Part shown: piece by piece, positions 9,298-18,590 of the stretch | How positions within the stretch are numbered: the stretch's first letter is position 1 | Layout of the letters: every line of letters begins with the position of its first letter | DNA from: Pseudomonas izuensis | Lineage (GTDB): Bacteria; Pseudomonadota; Gammaproteobacteria; Pseudomonadales; Pseudomonadaceae | Direction of reading: 5' to 3' | Length of the DNA: 64,000 nt | NCBI RefSeq assembly: GCF_009861505.1 | Contig: NZ_WTFT01000003.1 | Span: 209,384-273,383 of the forward strand | Notes under the pieces: generated by a model | Told to the model about the DNA's origin: nothing | Databases searched by the model: none | The model's input: the letters and a program-made list of their open reading frames with translations, nothing else | Program-made: the position numbers and the translations under genes

Positions 9298-10740
9298 ATG
9301 AGCACAGCAATCAGTCCGACTGCTTATAACTATAAGGTAGTCCGCCAGTTCGCCATCATGACGGTGGTCTGGGGGATCCTTGGCATGGGGCTCGGTGTCT
9401 TCATCGCCTCTCAACTGGTCTGGCCGGAATTGAACTTCGGTCTGCCCTGGACGAGCTTTGGACGCCTGCGCCCGTTGCACACAAACCTGGTGATTTTCGC
9501 CTTCGGTGGATGTGCACTGTTTGCCACTTCCTATTACGTCGTGCAGCGAACCTGCCAAACGCGACTGATTTCCGACAGTCTCGCGGCCTTCACCTTCTGG
9601 GGTTGGCAAGCGGTGATCGTCGGCGCCATCGTTACCTTGCCGCTGGGTTACACCACCACCAAGGAATACGCTGAGCTGGAATGGCCCCTGGCTATTCTGC
9701 TGGCCATTGTCTGGGTCACCTACGGTCTGGTGTTCTTCGGCACCATCACCAAGCGCAAGACCAAGCACATCTATGTGGGCAACTGGTTCTACGGCGCCTT
9801 CATCGTCGTGACTGCCATGCTGCACATCGTCAACCACGCGTCCCTGCCGGTCAGCTTCTTCAAGTCCTACTCGGCCTACTCGGGTGCGACCGACGCGATG
9901 ATCCAGTGGTGGTACGGCCACAACGCCGTAGGCTTCTTCCTGACCACCGGTTTCCTGGGGATGATGTACTACTTCGTGCCGAAACAGGCCGAGCGTCCTA
10001 TCTACTCCTATCGCCTGTCCATCGTGCACTTCTGGGCGCTGATCACCCTGTACATCTGGGCCGGTCCGCACCACCTGCACTACACCGCGCTGCCGGACTG
10101 GGCCCAGTCCCTGGGCATGGCGATGTCGATCATCCTGCTGGCCCCGAGCTGGGGCGGCATGATCAACGGCATGATGACCCTGTCGGGTGCCTGGCATAAG
10201 CTGCGCACCGACCCGATCCTGCGCTTCCTGGTGGTGTCGCTGGCGTTCTACGGCATGTCGACCTTCGAAGGCCCGATGATGGCGATCAAGACCGTCAACT
10301 CGCTCTCGCACTACACCGACTGGACCATCGGCCACGTACACGCCGGTGCCCTGGGCTGGGTAGCGATGATCTCGATCGGCGCGATCTACCACATGATCCC
10401 GAAACTGTTCGGTCGCGCGCAGATGCACAGCATCGGCCTGATCAACACGCACTTCTGGCTGGCAACCATCGGTACCGTTCTGTACATCGCTTCGATGTGG
10501 GTCAACGGCATTACCCAAGGCCTGATGTGGCGTGCAATCAACGATGACGGCACCCTCACCTACTCGTTCGTCGAAGCGCTGCAAGCCAGCCATCCTGGTT
10601 TCATCGTTCGCGCCCTGGGTGGTGCGTTCTTTGCCACCGGCATGCTGTTCATGGCCTACAACGTATTCCGCACCGTACGCGCCTCGAACCCGGCAGAAGC
10701 TGAAGCCGCCGAACAGATCGTTGTAGTTGGAGCTCACTGA
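9298..10740 (+). CDS. ccoN1: cbb3-type cytochrome c oxidase subunit I, copy 1
   Basis: Catalytic subunit of the second cbb3 oxidase (480 residues), nearly identical to copy 2 across the transmembrane core, with the same ligand motifs ([28 protein letters not shown]). Differences concentrate at the N-terminus ([13 protein letters not shown]) and C-terminus ([14 protein letters not shown]). The start at 9298 is chosen because it aligns with CcoN; the longer in-frame ORF from 9139 encodes an unrelated basic leader. Its stop overlaps the ccoO1 start by one base (TGATG). By order it matches the constitutive cco1 operon of P. aeruginosa. Confidence 0.96.
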   Translation: MSTAISPTAYNYKVVRQFAIMTVVWGILGMGLGVFIASQLVWPELNFGLPWTSFGRLRPLHTNLVIFAFGGCALFATSYYVVQRTCQTRLISDSLAAFTFWGWQAVIVGAIVTLPLGYTTTKEYAELEWPLAILLAIVWVTYGLVFFGTITKRKTKHIYVGNWFYGAFIVVTAMLHIVNHASLPVSFFKSYSAYSGATDAMIQWWYGHNAVGFFLTTGFLGMMYYFVPKQAERPIYSYRLSIVHFWALITLYIWAGPHHLHYTALPDWAQSLGMAMSIILLAPSWGGMINGMMTLSGAWHKLRTDPILRFLVVSLAFYGMSTFEGPMMAIKTVNSLSHYTDWTIGHVHAGALGWVAMISIGAIYHMIPKLFGRAQMHSIGLINTHFWLATIGTVLYIASMWVNGITQGLMWRAINDDGTLTYSFVEALQASHPGFIVRALGGAFFATGMLFMAYNVFRTVRASNPAEAEAAEQIVVVGAH

Positions 10741-11348
10741 TGAAGCATGAAGCAGTCGAGAAGAATATTGGCCTGCTGGCCTTCTTCATGGTTATCGCCG
10801 TCAGCGTCGGCGGCCTGACCCAGATCGTTCCGCTGTTTTTCCAGGACGTCACCAACAAGCCGGTCGAAGGCATGAAGCCTCGCACCGCCCTTGAACTGGA
10901 AGGCCGCGACATCTACATCGCCAACGGTTGTGTCGGCTGCCACTCGCAGATGATCCGCCCGTTCCGTGCTGAAACCGAACGTTACGGTCACTACTCGGTT
11001 GCCGGTGAAAGCGTCTGGGACCACCCTTTCCTGTGGGGCTCCAAGCGTACCGGTCCGGACCTGGCCCGTGTCGGCGGTCGTTACTCCGATGACTGGCAGC
11101 GTGCGCACTTGTACAACCCGCGCAACGTCGTGCCCGAGTCGAAAATGCCGGCCTACCCGTTCCTCGTGGAAAACAAGCTCGACGGCAAAGACACCGCGAA
11201 GAAAATGGAAGTCTTGCGCACGCTCGGCGTCCCTTACACCGACGAAGACATCGCCGGCGCCAAGGATGCTGTGAAGGGCAAAACCGAAATGGACGCGCTG
11301 GTGGCCTATCTGCAAGGCCTGGGCACCATCATCAAAAGCAAACGGTGA
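10740..11348 (+). CDS. ccoO1: cbb3-type cytochrome c oxidase subunit II (mono-haem), copy 1
   Basis: A 202-residue membrane-anchored cytochrome c with an N-terminal helix (about residues 10-32) and one haem-c site, CVGCH, at residues 64-68. Periplasmic residues around [16 protein letters not shown] are shared with copy 2. The ATG overlaps the ccoN1 stop by one base, so translation is coupled. It passes electrons from CcoP1 to CcoN1. Confidence 0.96.
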   Translation: MKHEAVEKNIGLLAFFMVIAVSVGGLTQIVPLFFQDVTNKPVEGMKPRTALELEGRDIYIANGCVGCHSQMIRPFRAETERYGHYSVAGESVWDHPFLWGSKRTGPDLARVGGRYSDDWQRAHLYNPRNVVPESKMPAYPFLVENKLDGKDTAKKMEVLRTLGVPYTDEDIAGAKDAVKGKTEMDALVAYLQGLGTIIKSKR

Positions 11349-11353
11349 TCTAG

Positions 11354-11539
11354 ATGGATATCGGGATGATTCGTGGCCTGGGCACTGTCGTTGTGATGGT
11401 GGCCTTCATCGGTCTGGCGTTGTGGGTATTCAGCCCCAAGCGCAAGTCGGAGTTTGAAGACGCGACCTTGCTGCCTTTCGCGGATGATCCCGAAGCCATC
11501 AAGCACGTCGAGCAAGCTTCTAGGAGTAACAAAGAATGA
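11354..11539 (+). CDS. ccoQ1: cbb3-type cytochrome oxidase subunit CcoQ, copy 1
   Basis: A 61-residue single-pass membrane protein (helix about residues 8-27, then a charged tail with [10 protein letters not shown]). It starts 5 bases after ccoO1, and its stop overlaps the ccoP1 ATG by 4 bases. The expected role is stabilising the oxidase complex. Confidence 0.92.
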   Translation: MDIGMIRGLGTVVVMVAFIGLALWVFSPKRKSEFEDATLLPFADDPEAIKHVEQASRSNKE

Positions 11540-12519
11540 CTACATTCTGGAGTCTGTACGTCACAGTCCTCAGTCTCGGTACGATCTTTTCCCTGACCTG
11601 GCTGCTGCTGTCGACCCGCAAGGGCCAGCGCACCGAGGCCACCGAAGAGACGGTTGGGCACTCCTTCGACGGGATCGAGGAGTACGACAACCCGCTGCCG
11701 AAATGGTGGTTCATGCTGTTCGTGGGCACCATCATTTTCGCCCTGGGCTACCTGGTGCTGTACCCGGGCCTGGGCAACTGGAAAGGCCTGCTGCCGGGTT
11801 ACAACTACCTGGATAACGAAAAGCAGACCGCGTTCGCCAACGGCCAGACCGGCTGGACCGGCGTTCACGAGTGGGAAAAGGAAATGGCTCGGTCGGACGC
11901 CAAGTTCGGCCCGATCTTCGCCAAGTTCGCTTCCATGCCGATCGAAGAAGTCGCGAAAGACCCGCAAGCCCTGAAGATGGGCGGCCGCCTGTTCGCCTCC
12001 AACTGCTCGGTCTGCCACGGTTCCGACGCCAAAGGCGCCTATGGCTTCCCTAACCTGACCGACGCCGACTGGCGCTGGGGCGGCGAGCCGGAAACCATCA
12101 AGACCACCATCATGGGCGGCCGTCACGCGGTCATGCCGGCGTGGGCTGAAGTGATCGGCGAGCAAGGCGTTGCGGACGTTGCCGCGTTCGTACTGACCAA
12201 CCTCGATGGCCGCAAGCTACCGGAAGGCGCCAAGGCCGACCCGGTTGCCGGGCAGAAACTGTTCGCCGCCAACTGCGTGGCTTGCCACGGTCCGGAAGGC
12301 AAAGGCACCCCGGCGATGGGCGCACCTAACCTGACTCACCCGGCTGCGTTCATCTACGGTTCGAGCTTCGCTCAACTGCAGCAGACCATCCGTTACGGCC
12401 GTCAGGGCCAGATGCCCGCGCAAGAGCAAATGCAGGGCAACGACAAGGTTCACCTGCTGGCCGCTTATGTTTACAGCTTGTCTCACGGTGAGAAGGCTGT
12501 GGCGGAAAACGCCCAGTAA
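11536..12519 (+). CDS. ccoP1: cbb3-type cytochrome c oxidase subunit III (di-haem), copy 1
   Basis: A 327-residue di-haem cytochrome c with two N-terminal membrane segments and two CxxCH haem sites (CSVCH, CVACH). Relative to copy 2 it carries about a dozen extra residues after [10 protein letters not shown], in the loop before the first cytochrome domain. It is the last gene of ccoN1O1Q1P1 and is followed by a strong terminator. In many pseudomonads ccoG comes next; here about 1.5 kb of other DNA intervenes. Confidence 0.96.
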   Translation: MTTFWSLYVTVLSLGTIFSLTWLLLSTRKGQRTEATEETVGHSFDGIEEYDNPLPKWWFMLFVGTIIFALGYLVLYPGLGNWKGLLPGYNYLDNEKQTAFANGQTGWTGVHEWEKEMARSDAKFGPIFAKFASMPIEEVAKDPQALKMGGRLFASNCSVCHGSDAKGAYGFPNLTDADWRWGGEPETIKTTIMGGRHAVMPAWAEVIGEQGVADVAAFVLTNLDGRKLPEGAKADPVAGQKLFAANCVACHGPEGKGTPAMGAPNLTHPAAFIYGSSFAQLQQTIRYGRQGQMPAQEQMQGNDKVHLLAAYVYSLSHGEKAVAENAQ

Positions 12520-12540
12520 GGTAAACACTTGAAGCAACAA

Positions 12541-12582
12541 AAAACGGCCCCGCCAATGTGAATTGGCGGGGCCGTTTTGTTT
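12541..12582 (+). terminator. Strong terminator after ccoP1
   Basis: A 17-bp perfect stem (ACGGCCCCGCCAAT core, GTGA loop) is followed by TTTTGTTT, 21 bases after the ccoP1 stop. Confidence 0.92.
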
Positions 12583-12641
12583 GGGGCCAGATATACACCT
12601 GGTTAATAAACTGAAACCAAAGTTCGATGGTTCGACAGTCC

Positions 12642-12661
12642 GGTCAACAGTAATGTTGACC
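12642..12661. promoter_or_regulatory. Palindrome upstream of the small hypothetical gene
   Basis: GGTCAACAGTAATGTTGACC is a perfect inverted repeat with 7-bp arms and a 6-base spacer, about 85 bp before the next start codon. It has the size of an operator. The binding protein is unknown. Confidence 0.4.
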
Positions 12662-12745
12662 CACCTGATGACCAACCGGCAGGTTCTGCAGGCAGATCAC
12701 TCAGGGACACGGAAGTCACTTATCGATAAACAAGGAACTCATCAA

Positions 12746-12985
12746 ATGTCTGAGCAAAACAACATCGATCCCCATGTTTGCAATGCCGGTGTACCCGAAG
12801 CGACTGCTGAGGTCGCTCCAGCCGCGGATATCCGGCCAGGAGATACCGATGACGCACCATTGAAAGCCGGTGAAGCCGCGGAAAACTCGACGCGACGCGC
12901 CTCGTTTGCCGCTCCCGATCCCGCTACGGATAAAAAGCGCACCTCCGGTGGGCTGGACAGCCTGGGGAAAGGTCGCCTGCCTTAG
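12746..12985 (+). CDS. Small hypothetical protein (79 residues)
   Basis: I do not recognise this product. It begins MSEQNNIDPHVCNAG, has an acidic and Ala/Pro-rich middle (residues 20-45) and a basic end (KKRTSGGLDSLGKGRLP). It has no signal peptide, no membrane segment and a single Cys, and is probably disordered. The start is well supported by AAGGAA 8 bases upstream. It lies alone between the cco1 terminator and a hairpin at 12999-13022, just before a toxin-antitoxin pair. A longer in-frame extension upstream would run through the cco1 terminator and is not credible. Confidence 0.65.
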   Translation: MSEQNNIDPHVCNAGVPEATAEVAPAADIRPGDTDDAPLKAGEAAENSTRRASFAAPDPATDKKRTSGGLDSLGKGRLP

Positions 12986-12998
12986 GCCACTTCGACCA

Positions 12999-13022
12999 AA
13001 CGCAGCGGCAAGCCGCTGCGTT
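12999..13022 (+). terminator. Hairpin after the 79-residue gene
   Basis: An 11-bp perfect stem (AACGCAGCGGC / GCCGCTGCGTT) with a 2-base loop lies 13 bases after the stop codon. The following CTCATGTTT is only weakly T-rich. Confidence 0.6.
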
Positions 13023-13134
13023 CTCATGTTTGCAGTCCACTCCCATCTCAAAATTTTCTTGAATGAACAGCAATCCTCAAACAAAGACCGGTGATCGAGT
13101 ACTCACCTTCGAATGTTGCAGGCCCTCAAAGCAG

Positions 13135-13150
13135 GTAGTAACGTTGCTAC
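13135..13150. promoter_or_regulatory. Candidate operator of the toxin-antitoxin operon
   Basis: GTAGTAACGTTGCTAC is a 16-nt palindrome with one mismatched pair (14 of 16 symmetric), ending 24 bases before the antitoxin ATG. Toxin-antitoxin operons of the Phd/VapC kind are usually autorepressed at such sites; this assignment is inference. Confidence 0.45.
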
Positions 13151-13174
13151 AAAAGAACGTACAGGAGGTCACTG

Positions 13175-13432
13175 ATGATGGCCATCACCACCATTTCCAG
13201 CCGCGAATTCAACCAGGACACAAGTGGTGCCAAAAAAGCCACGCGCCAGGGGCCGGTTTTCATTACCGACCGAGGCAAACCGGCCCATGTACTGCTAAGC
13301 ATTGAGGATTACCAAAAACTGACCGGCATCAACGCCGACATCGTCGACCTGCTGGTAATGCCAGAAGCGACAGACATCGAGTTCGAAACCGAACGCGCCG
13401 TGATCACTCATCGCCCCGTGGATTTGTCCTGA
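13175..13432 (+). CDS. Phd/YefM-family antitoxin
   Basis: An 85-residue protein with the Phd/YefM N-terminal DNA-binding fold: SSREFNQDTSGAKKAT (residues 8-23), then GPVFITDRGKPAHVLLSIEDYQKL (26-49; the phrase 'VFITDRGKPAHVLLS' is diagnostic). The acidic C-terminus (EATDIEFETERAV) would wrap the toxin. A strong AGGAGG site precedes it; the second Met (13178) is an alternative start. Its stop overlaps the toxin start by one base. Confidence 0.9.
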   Translation: MMAITTISSREFNQDTSGAKKATRQGPVFITDRGKPAHVLLSIEDYQKLTGINADIVDLLVMPEATDIEFETERAVITHRPVDLS

Positions 13433-13842
13433 TGTATCTACTCGACACCAACGTAATTTCCGAACTGCGCAAACCCCAGGCTGACAGGAACGTCGTCACC
13501 TGGGCCAAAAGCATCATCGCTCCCCGTATGTTTATCTCAGCCATTACCCTGAAAGAACTGGAGACAGGGGTCCTGCGCATGGAGCGCCGCGATCCCGCAC
13601 AGGGAAAAGTATTGCGCACCTGGCTTAAACGCCACGTCATACCGGCTTTCGATGCCCGGATCCTGCCGATCGATACCGCCGTGGCCCTTCGGTGTGCAAG
13701 TTTGCACGTTCCGGATCGCACCAACGAAGCAGATGCCTTGATTGCAGCGACTGCTTTGGTTCATGGTCTGACTGTCGTCACCCGCAACGTCGGCGACTTT
13801 CAATCCAGCGGAGTTCAGTTGATCAACCCATGGGCTGATTGA
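13432..13842 (+). CDS. vapC: VapC-like PIN-domain toxin (ribonuclease)
   Basis: A 136-residue PIN-domain protein, predicted to be a metal-dependent RNase that blocks translation when the antitoxin is lost. Acidic catalytic residues are visible at Asp5 in LLDTNVISEL, Glu41/Glu43 in TLKELETGV, Asp101 in NEADALIAATA, and the terminal VTRNVGDF. The start overlaps the antitoxin stop (TGATG), so the pair is translationally coupled. It sits between the cco1 operon and ccoG, an uncommon place. Confidence 0.9.
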   Translation: MYLLDTNVISELRKPQADRNVVTWAKSIIAPRMFISAITLKELETGVLRMERRDPAQGKVLRTWLKRHVIPAFDARILPIDTAVALRCASLHVPDRTNEADALIAATALVHGLTVVTRNVGDFQSSGVQLINPWAD

Positions 13843-13882
13843 GTCCTGACCTTCGTAAAACCGGCCATAATTCACAAGTCAA

Positions 13883-13921
13883 TTGATACAGGTCATTACA
13901 CGGTCAGTTGATTTCCACCAA
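13883..13921 (+). promoter_or_regulatory. Two weak ANR-like boxes upstream of ccoG
   Basis: TTGATACAGGTCAT (13883-13896) and TTGATTTCCACCAA (13908-13921) match the TTGAT-N4-ATCAA consensus at 8 and 9 of 10 positions. The second is 128 bp before the ccoG start. They may drive ccoGHIS, now separated from cco1 by the inserted genes. No clear -10 was found. Confidence 0.4.
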
Positions 13922-14048
13922 CGTGACCAAAGGTCGCACCCTTGAGCTAGAGCGACAGGCGTATCATTGAGCCACTGCAACACCCCTTTTTGACCCCGGT
14001 CGGCACGTACTGACCGAGGCATTTTTCCACTGCCGTGGGATGCAACCG

Positions 14049-15464
14049 ATGAGCAACCAGATTCCGGTACACGACGTTACCCCGCCCGCCAAAAACGCGA
14101 ACAACAGCGTCGACCTCTATGCCTCCCGGGAAAAGATCTACACCCGCGCCTTCACCGGCCTGTTTCGCAATCTGCGCATGGCGGGTGGTGCCGTGTTGTT
14201 CCTGCTTTATTTCGGTACGGTCTGGCTGAACTGGGGCGGTCACCAGGCCGTCTGGTGGAACCTGCCGGAGCGTAAATTCTTCATCTTCGGCGCAACCTTC
14301 TGGCCCCAGGATTTCATCCTCCTGTCCGGCATGCTGATCATCGCCGCGTTCGGTCTGTTCTTCATCACGGTGTACGCAGGCCGGGTGTGGTGCGGCTATA
14401 CCTGCCCGCAAAGCGTCTGGACCTGGATTTTCATGTGGTGTGAAAAGGTCACCGAAGGCGACCGCAACCAGCGCATCAAGCTCGACAAGGCGCCGATGAG
14501 CGCCAACAAATTCCTGCGCAAGTTCAGCAAGCACGCCATGTGGCTGTTGATCGGCTTCGTGACCGGCATGACCTTCGTCGGCTACTTCTCGCCGATCCGT
14601 GAATTGACCATCGATTTCTTCACCGGCGAGGCCGATGGCTGGTCATATTTCTGGGTCGGCTTCTTCACCCTCGCCACCTACGGCAACGCCGGCTGGCTGC
14701 GCGAACAGGTGTGCATCTACATGTGCCCGTATGCGCGTTTCCAGAGCGTAATGTTCGACAAGGACACCCTGATCGTGTCCTACGACCCACGCCGTGGCGA
14801 AGGCCGTGGCCCGCGTAAAAAAGGTATCGACTACAAGGCCCAGGGCCTGGGTGACTGCATCGACTGCACCATGTGCGTCCAGGTCTGCCCGACCGGCATC
14901 GACATCCGTGACGGCCTGCAAATCGAATGCATCGGCTGCGCCGCCTGCATCGATGCCTGCGACGCGATCATGGACAAGATGGAGTATCCGCGCGGTCTGA
15001 TCAGCTACACCACCGAGCACAACCTGTCCGGGCAGAAAACCCATAAACTGCGCCCGCGCCTGATCGGCTATGCCGTGGTGCTGCTGGCCATGATCAGCCT
15101 GTTGGTGACCGCCTTCTTCATGCGCTCGCTGGTGGGTTTCGACGTCAGCAAGGACCGCGTGCTGTACCGCGAAAACGCCGAAGGGCGGATCGAAAACGTC
15201 TACAGCCTGAAGATCATGAACAAGGATCAGCGCGACCACACCTATGTACTTGAAGCCACCGGCCTGCCGGATCTCAAGCTGCAAGGCCGGCGCGAGATCA
15301 AGGTTGTGGCCGGCGATATCGTCAGCCAGCCGGCCGAACTGTCCGTGGCTCCGGAACACCTGCCATCGAGCACCAACGAGGTGAAATTCATCCTCAAGGA
15401 TGCCGATGACGCCAGCATTCACGTTGAAGCCAAGAGCCGATTCATCGGCCCACAAAATCGTTGA
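14049..15464 (+). CDS. ccoG: cbb3 oxidase assembly ferredoxin-like protein CcoG
   Basis: A 471-residue membrane protein required for cbb3 biogenesis; CcoG (FixG/RdxA family) is described as a cupric reductase that supplies Cu(I). Several transmembrane segments (about 35-60, 85-110, 160-180, 335-355) surround two 4Fe-4S ferredoxin motifs, CIDCTMCVQVCPTGID and CIGCAACIDACD, at about residues 275-310. WCGYTCPQ and CIYMCPYARFQ supply more Cys ligands. Start at 14049 (MSNQIPVH) is preferred to 14040 because it is the common CcoG N-terminus. First gene of ccoGHIS. Confidence 0.95.
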   Translation: MSNQIPVHDVTPPAKNANNSVDLYASREKIYTRAFTGLFRNLRMAGGAVLFLLYFGTVWLNWGGHQAVWWNLPERKFFIFGATFWPQDFILLSGMLIIAAFGLFFITVYAGRVWCGYTCPQSVWTWIFMWCEKVTEGDRNQRIKLDKAPMSANKFLRKFSKHAMWLLIGFVTGMTFVGYFSPIRELTIDFFTGEADGWSYFWVGFFTLATYGNAGWLREQVCIYMCPYARFQSVMFDKDTLIVSYDPRRGEGRGPRKKGIDYKAQGLGDCIDCTMCVQVCPTGIDIRDGLQIECIGCAACIDACDAIMDKMEYPRGLISYTTEHNLSGQKTHKLRPRLIGYAVVLLAMISLLVTAFFMRSLVGFDVSKDRVLYRENAEGRIENVYSLKIMNKDQRDHTYVLEATGLPDLKLQGRREIKVVAGDIVSQPAELSVAPEHLPSSTNEVKFILKDADDASIHVEAKSRFIGPQNR

Positions 15465-15475
15465 GAGAAGTGATC

Positions 15476-16015
15476 ATGCCCGCAGCAAACGCCGCAAGTC
15501 CCTGGTACAAGCACCTCTGGCCATGGATCATCATCGGGATTCTGGCCTGCTCGGTGACCCTGACCTTGTCCATGGTGACCATTGCGGTGAACCACCCGGA
15601 CAACCTGGTCAATGACAACTACTACGAGGCAGGCAAAGGCATCAACCGTTCCCTGGATCGTGAACTGCTGGCACAGACCCTGCTGATGCGCGCCAGCGTT
15701 CACCTGGATGACGTCACCGGTGAAGTCGACCTGCGCCTGAGTGGCAACAGCCAGCCAAAGACCCTTGAACTAAACCTGATCTCGCCGACTCAACCGGAAA
15801 AGGACCGCAAGATCGTCCTGACCCGTAGCGAAACCGAACAGGGGCGCTACATCGGCCAGTTGAGCGACAAGATCGAAGGCCGTCGCTTTATCGAATTGCT
15901 GGGTAGCCAGGACGACCACATATGGCGCATGTTCGAAGAAGAACTGGTCAGCCATGACAAGGACCTGCTGCTCGGTGATGAGCCGTTGCAGGGGGCGGAA
16001 GACCTGAAGAAATAA
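15476..16015 (+). CDS. ccoH: cbb3 oxidase assembly protein CcoH (FixH family)
   Basis: A 179-residue protein with one N-terminal membrane helix (about residues 15-38) and a periplasmic FixH domain. The YYEAGKGINRSLD stretch is characteristic. CcoH interacts with the CcoP/CcoN intermediates during assembly. The ATG at 15476 has a GAGAGAAG ribosome site and lies 11 bases after the ccoG stop. Confidence 0.93.
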   Translation: MPAANAASPWYKHLWPWIIIGILACSVTLTLSMVTIAVNHPDNLVNDNYYEAGKGINRSLDRELLAQTLLMRASVHLDDVTGEVDLRLSGNSQPKTLELNLISPTQPEKDRKIVLTRSETEQGRYIGQLSDKIEGRRFIELLGSQDDHIWRMFEEELVSHDKDLLLGDEPLQGAEDLKK

Positions 16016-16025
16016 ACGTCGCGCT

Positions 16026-16087
16026 TCGCTGGCAAGCCAGCTCCTACAGGAACGCACGTACTCTTGTAGGAGCTGGCTTGCCAGCGA
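16026..16087. repeat. REP inverted pair (CTGGCAAGCCAGCTC type)
   Basis: Inverted arms with core TCGCTGGCAAGCCAGCTCCT separated by a short spacer, between ccoH and ccoI. Unusually, it lies inside what should be a co-transcribed operon. Confidence 0.85.
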
Positions 16088-16117
16088 TGAGGCCCATCCA
16101 GACGCCATAGATTACCC

Positions 16118-18568
16118 ATGACCATTTCGCTCTCCTGCTACCACTGCGCCCTGCCCGTCCCCGCCGGCAGCCGTTTCACCGCGGCGGTCCTGGGGCAAAC
16201 CCGCGAGTTCTGCTGCCCGGGTTGCCAGGCCGTGGCCGAAGCGATTGTCGCCGGGGGACTGGAAAGCTATTACCAACATCGCAGCGAAGCGTCGGCCAAC
16301 CCCGAGGCGCTGCCGGTGCAATTGGTGGATGAACTGGCACTGTATGACCGCGCCGACGTGCAGCAACCTTTCGTCCGCCATGAAGGCGAGCTGGCCGAAA
16401 CCACGCTGTTGATGGAAGGCATCAGTTGTGCCGCCTGCGGCTGGTTGATCGAGAAACACTTGCGCGCCTTGCCCGCTGTGGCCGAGGCCCGCCTGAACCT
16501 GTCGAACCATCGACTGCATGTGCGCTGGGCCGACGCGCAACTGCCGCTCAGTCAGGTGCTCGCAGAGCTGCGCCACATCGGCTACGCCGCTCACCCTTAT
16601 CAAGCCGACCGCGCCAGTGAACAACTGGCCAGCGAGAACCGTCTGGCCCTGCGCCAGCTCGGCGTCGCCGGCCTGCTGTGGTTCCAGGCAATGATGGCGA
16701 CCATGGCCACCTGGCCGGAATTCAACATCGACCTCAGCCCTGAACTGCACGCCATCTTGCGCTGGGTGGCGCTGTTTCTCACCACCCCGATCGTGTTCTA
16801 CAGCTGTGCACCGTTCTTCAAGGGCGCCATGCGCGACCTGCGCACCCGCCACCTGACCATGGACGTCTCGGTGTCGCTGGCCATTGGCAGCGCCTACATC
16901 GCCGGGATCTGGACGTCGATCACCGGCGTTGGCGAACTGTATTTCGATGCGGTCGGCATGTTTGCGCTGTTCCTGCTGGCCGGGCGCTATCTCGAACGCC
17001 GCGCCCGGGAACGCACGGCTGCCGCCACCGCACAGCTTGTCAACCTGTTGCCGGCCTCGTGCCTGCGCCTGGGCACCGACGGCCAGAGCGAGCGTATCCT
17101 GCTGACCGAACTGCAGGTGGGTGACCAGGTGCTGGTGCATCCGGGCGCGATCCTTCCGGCCGATGGCAGGATTCTCGACGGTCAGTCGAGCATCGACGAA
17201 TCGCTGCTGACCGGCGAATACCTGCCGCAACCCCGTACACCTGGCGACGCCGTCACCGCCGGCACCCTGAATGTCGAAGGCGCCTTGACCGTGCAAGTCC
17301 AAGCGCTCGGCCAGGACACTCGGCTCTCCGCCATCGTCCGCCTGCTGGATCGCGCTCAGGCCGAAAAACCACGGCTGGCGGAAATCGCCGACCGCGCCGC
17401 GCAATGGTTCCTGTTGCTGACGCTGATCGCGTCCGCCTGTATTGGCCTGCTGTGGTGGGAACTGGATTCATCGCGAGCGTTCTGGATTGTGCTGGCGATG
17501 CTGGTTGCGACCTGCCCCTGCGCCCTCTCCCTGGCAACGCCGACCGCCCTCACGGCGGCCACCGGCACCCTGCACAAACTCGGCTTGCTGCTGACCCGCG
17601 GCCATGTGCTCGAAGGCCTGAACCAGATCGATACGGTGATTTTCGACAAAACCGGCACACTGACCGAAGGGCGCCTGGCGCTGCGCTCGATCCGCCCCCT
17701 CGGCGCCCTCGACCGCGATCAGTGCCTGAGCCTGGCCGCCGCTTTGGAAAACCGCTCCGAACATCCGATTGCCCGTGCCTTCGGTCGCGCACCACTGGCC
17801 GCCGAAGAGGTGCACAGTTTTCCGGGCCTGGGCCTTGAAGGACGGGTTGGCGAGCAGCGTCTGCGTATCGGCCAGCCCGGTTTTGTCTGCGAACTGAGCG
17901 GTGCCGCCGTCCCCTCGATGCCGGATGAAGCCGGACAATGGCTGCTGCTTGGCGATCAACAGAGACCACTGGCCTGGTTCGTGCTCGACGACCGCTTGCG
18001 TGACGATGCCCCGGCCCTGCTGGCGGCCTGCAAGGCCCGCGGCTGGCGCACCTTGCTGCTGTCCGGCGACAGCTCGCCGATGGTTGCCAGTGTCGCTGCC
18101 GAACTCGGTATCGACGAGGCTCGGGGAGGATTGCGCCCAGACGACAAGTTGCAGGTTCTGCAGCAGCTGCATCAACAAGGGCGCAAGGTGCTGATGCTGG
18201 GGGACGGCGTCAACGATGTACCGGTGCTGGCCGCCGCCGACATCAGCGTGGCCATGGGCTCGGCCACCGATCTGGCAAAAACCAGCGCCGACGCGGTGCT
18301 GCTGTCCAATCGCCTCGACGCGCTGGTACAAGCCTTCAGCCTGGCTCGGCGCACCCGTCGGGTAATCATCGAGAACCTGCTGTGGGCGGCGCTGTACAAT
18401 GGCCTCATGTTGCCGTTCGCCGCCCTCGGCTGGATCACGCCGGTGTGGGCCGCGGTCGGCATGTCCATCAGTTCGTTGACCGTGGTGCTCAATGCCCTGC
18501 GCCTGACCCGCCTGCCCGGCGCGCCGGTTGCCGCCACCACGCCAGAAACCCGCCCGTTGCCGGCGTGA
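16118..18568 (+). CDS. ccoI: Copper-translocating P-type ATPase CcoI (FixI type)
   Basis: An 816-residue P1B-type ATPase that exports Cu across the inner membrane for CuB insertion into CcoN. Features in order: an N-terminal Cys cluster, CCPGC (Cys32/33/36), of the FixI type; a heavy-metal-associated domain with CAAC (Cys105/108); transmembrane helices from about 180; the CPC ion motif (466-468); phosphorylation Asp510 in DKTGTLT; and GDGVND (695-700). The length is typical of CcoI and longer than CopA-like exporters of housekeeping type. Confidence 0.96.
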   Translation: MTISLSCYHCALPVPAGSRFTAAVLGQTREFCCPGCQAVAEAIVAGGLESYYQHRSEASANPEALPVQLVDELALYDRADVQQPFVRHEGELAETTLLMEGISCAACGWLIEKHLRALPAVAEARLNLSNHRLHVRWADAQLPLSQVLAELRHIGYAAHPYQADRASEQLASENRLALRQLGVAGLLWFQAMMATMATWPEFNIDLSPELHAILRWVALFLTTPIVFYSCAPFFKGAMRDLRTRHLTMDVSVSLAIGSAYIAGIWTSITGVGELYFDAVGMFALFLLAGRYLERRARERTAAATAQLVNLLPASCLRLGTDGQSERILLTELQVGDQVLVHPGAILPADGRILDGQSSIDESLLTGEYLPQPRTPGDAVTAGTLNVEGALTVQVQALGQDTRLSAIVRLLDRAQAEKPRLAEIADRAAQWFLLLTLIASACIGLLWWELDSSRAFWIVLAMLVATCPCALSLATPTALTAATGTLHKLGLLLTRGHVLEGLNQIDTVIFDKTGTLTEGRLALRSIRPLGALDRDQCLSLAAALENRSEHPIARAFGRAPLAAEEVHSFPGLGLEGRVGEQRLRIGQPGFVCELSGAAVPSMPDEAGQWLLLGDQQRPLAWFVLDDRLRDDAPALLAACKARGWRTLLLSGDSSPMVASVAAELGIDEARGGLRPDDKLQVLQQLHQQGRKVLMLGDGVNDVPVLAAADISVAMGSATDLAKTSADAVLLSNRLDALVQAFSLARRTRRVIIENLLWAALYNGLMLPFAALGWITPVWAAVGMSISSLTVVLNALRLTRLPGAPVAATTPETRPLPA

Positions 18569-18590
18569 GCCGCGCGGGCATGGAGTCCAG

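Noticed and set aside
12563..12745. N-terminal extension of the 79-residue gene
   Set aside because: It would begin inside the ccoP1 terminator, whereas the internal ATG has an excellent ribosome site.
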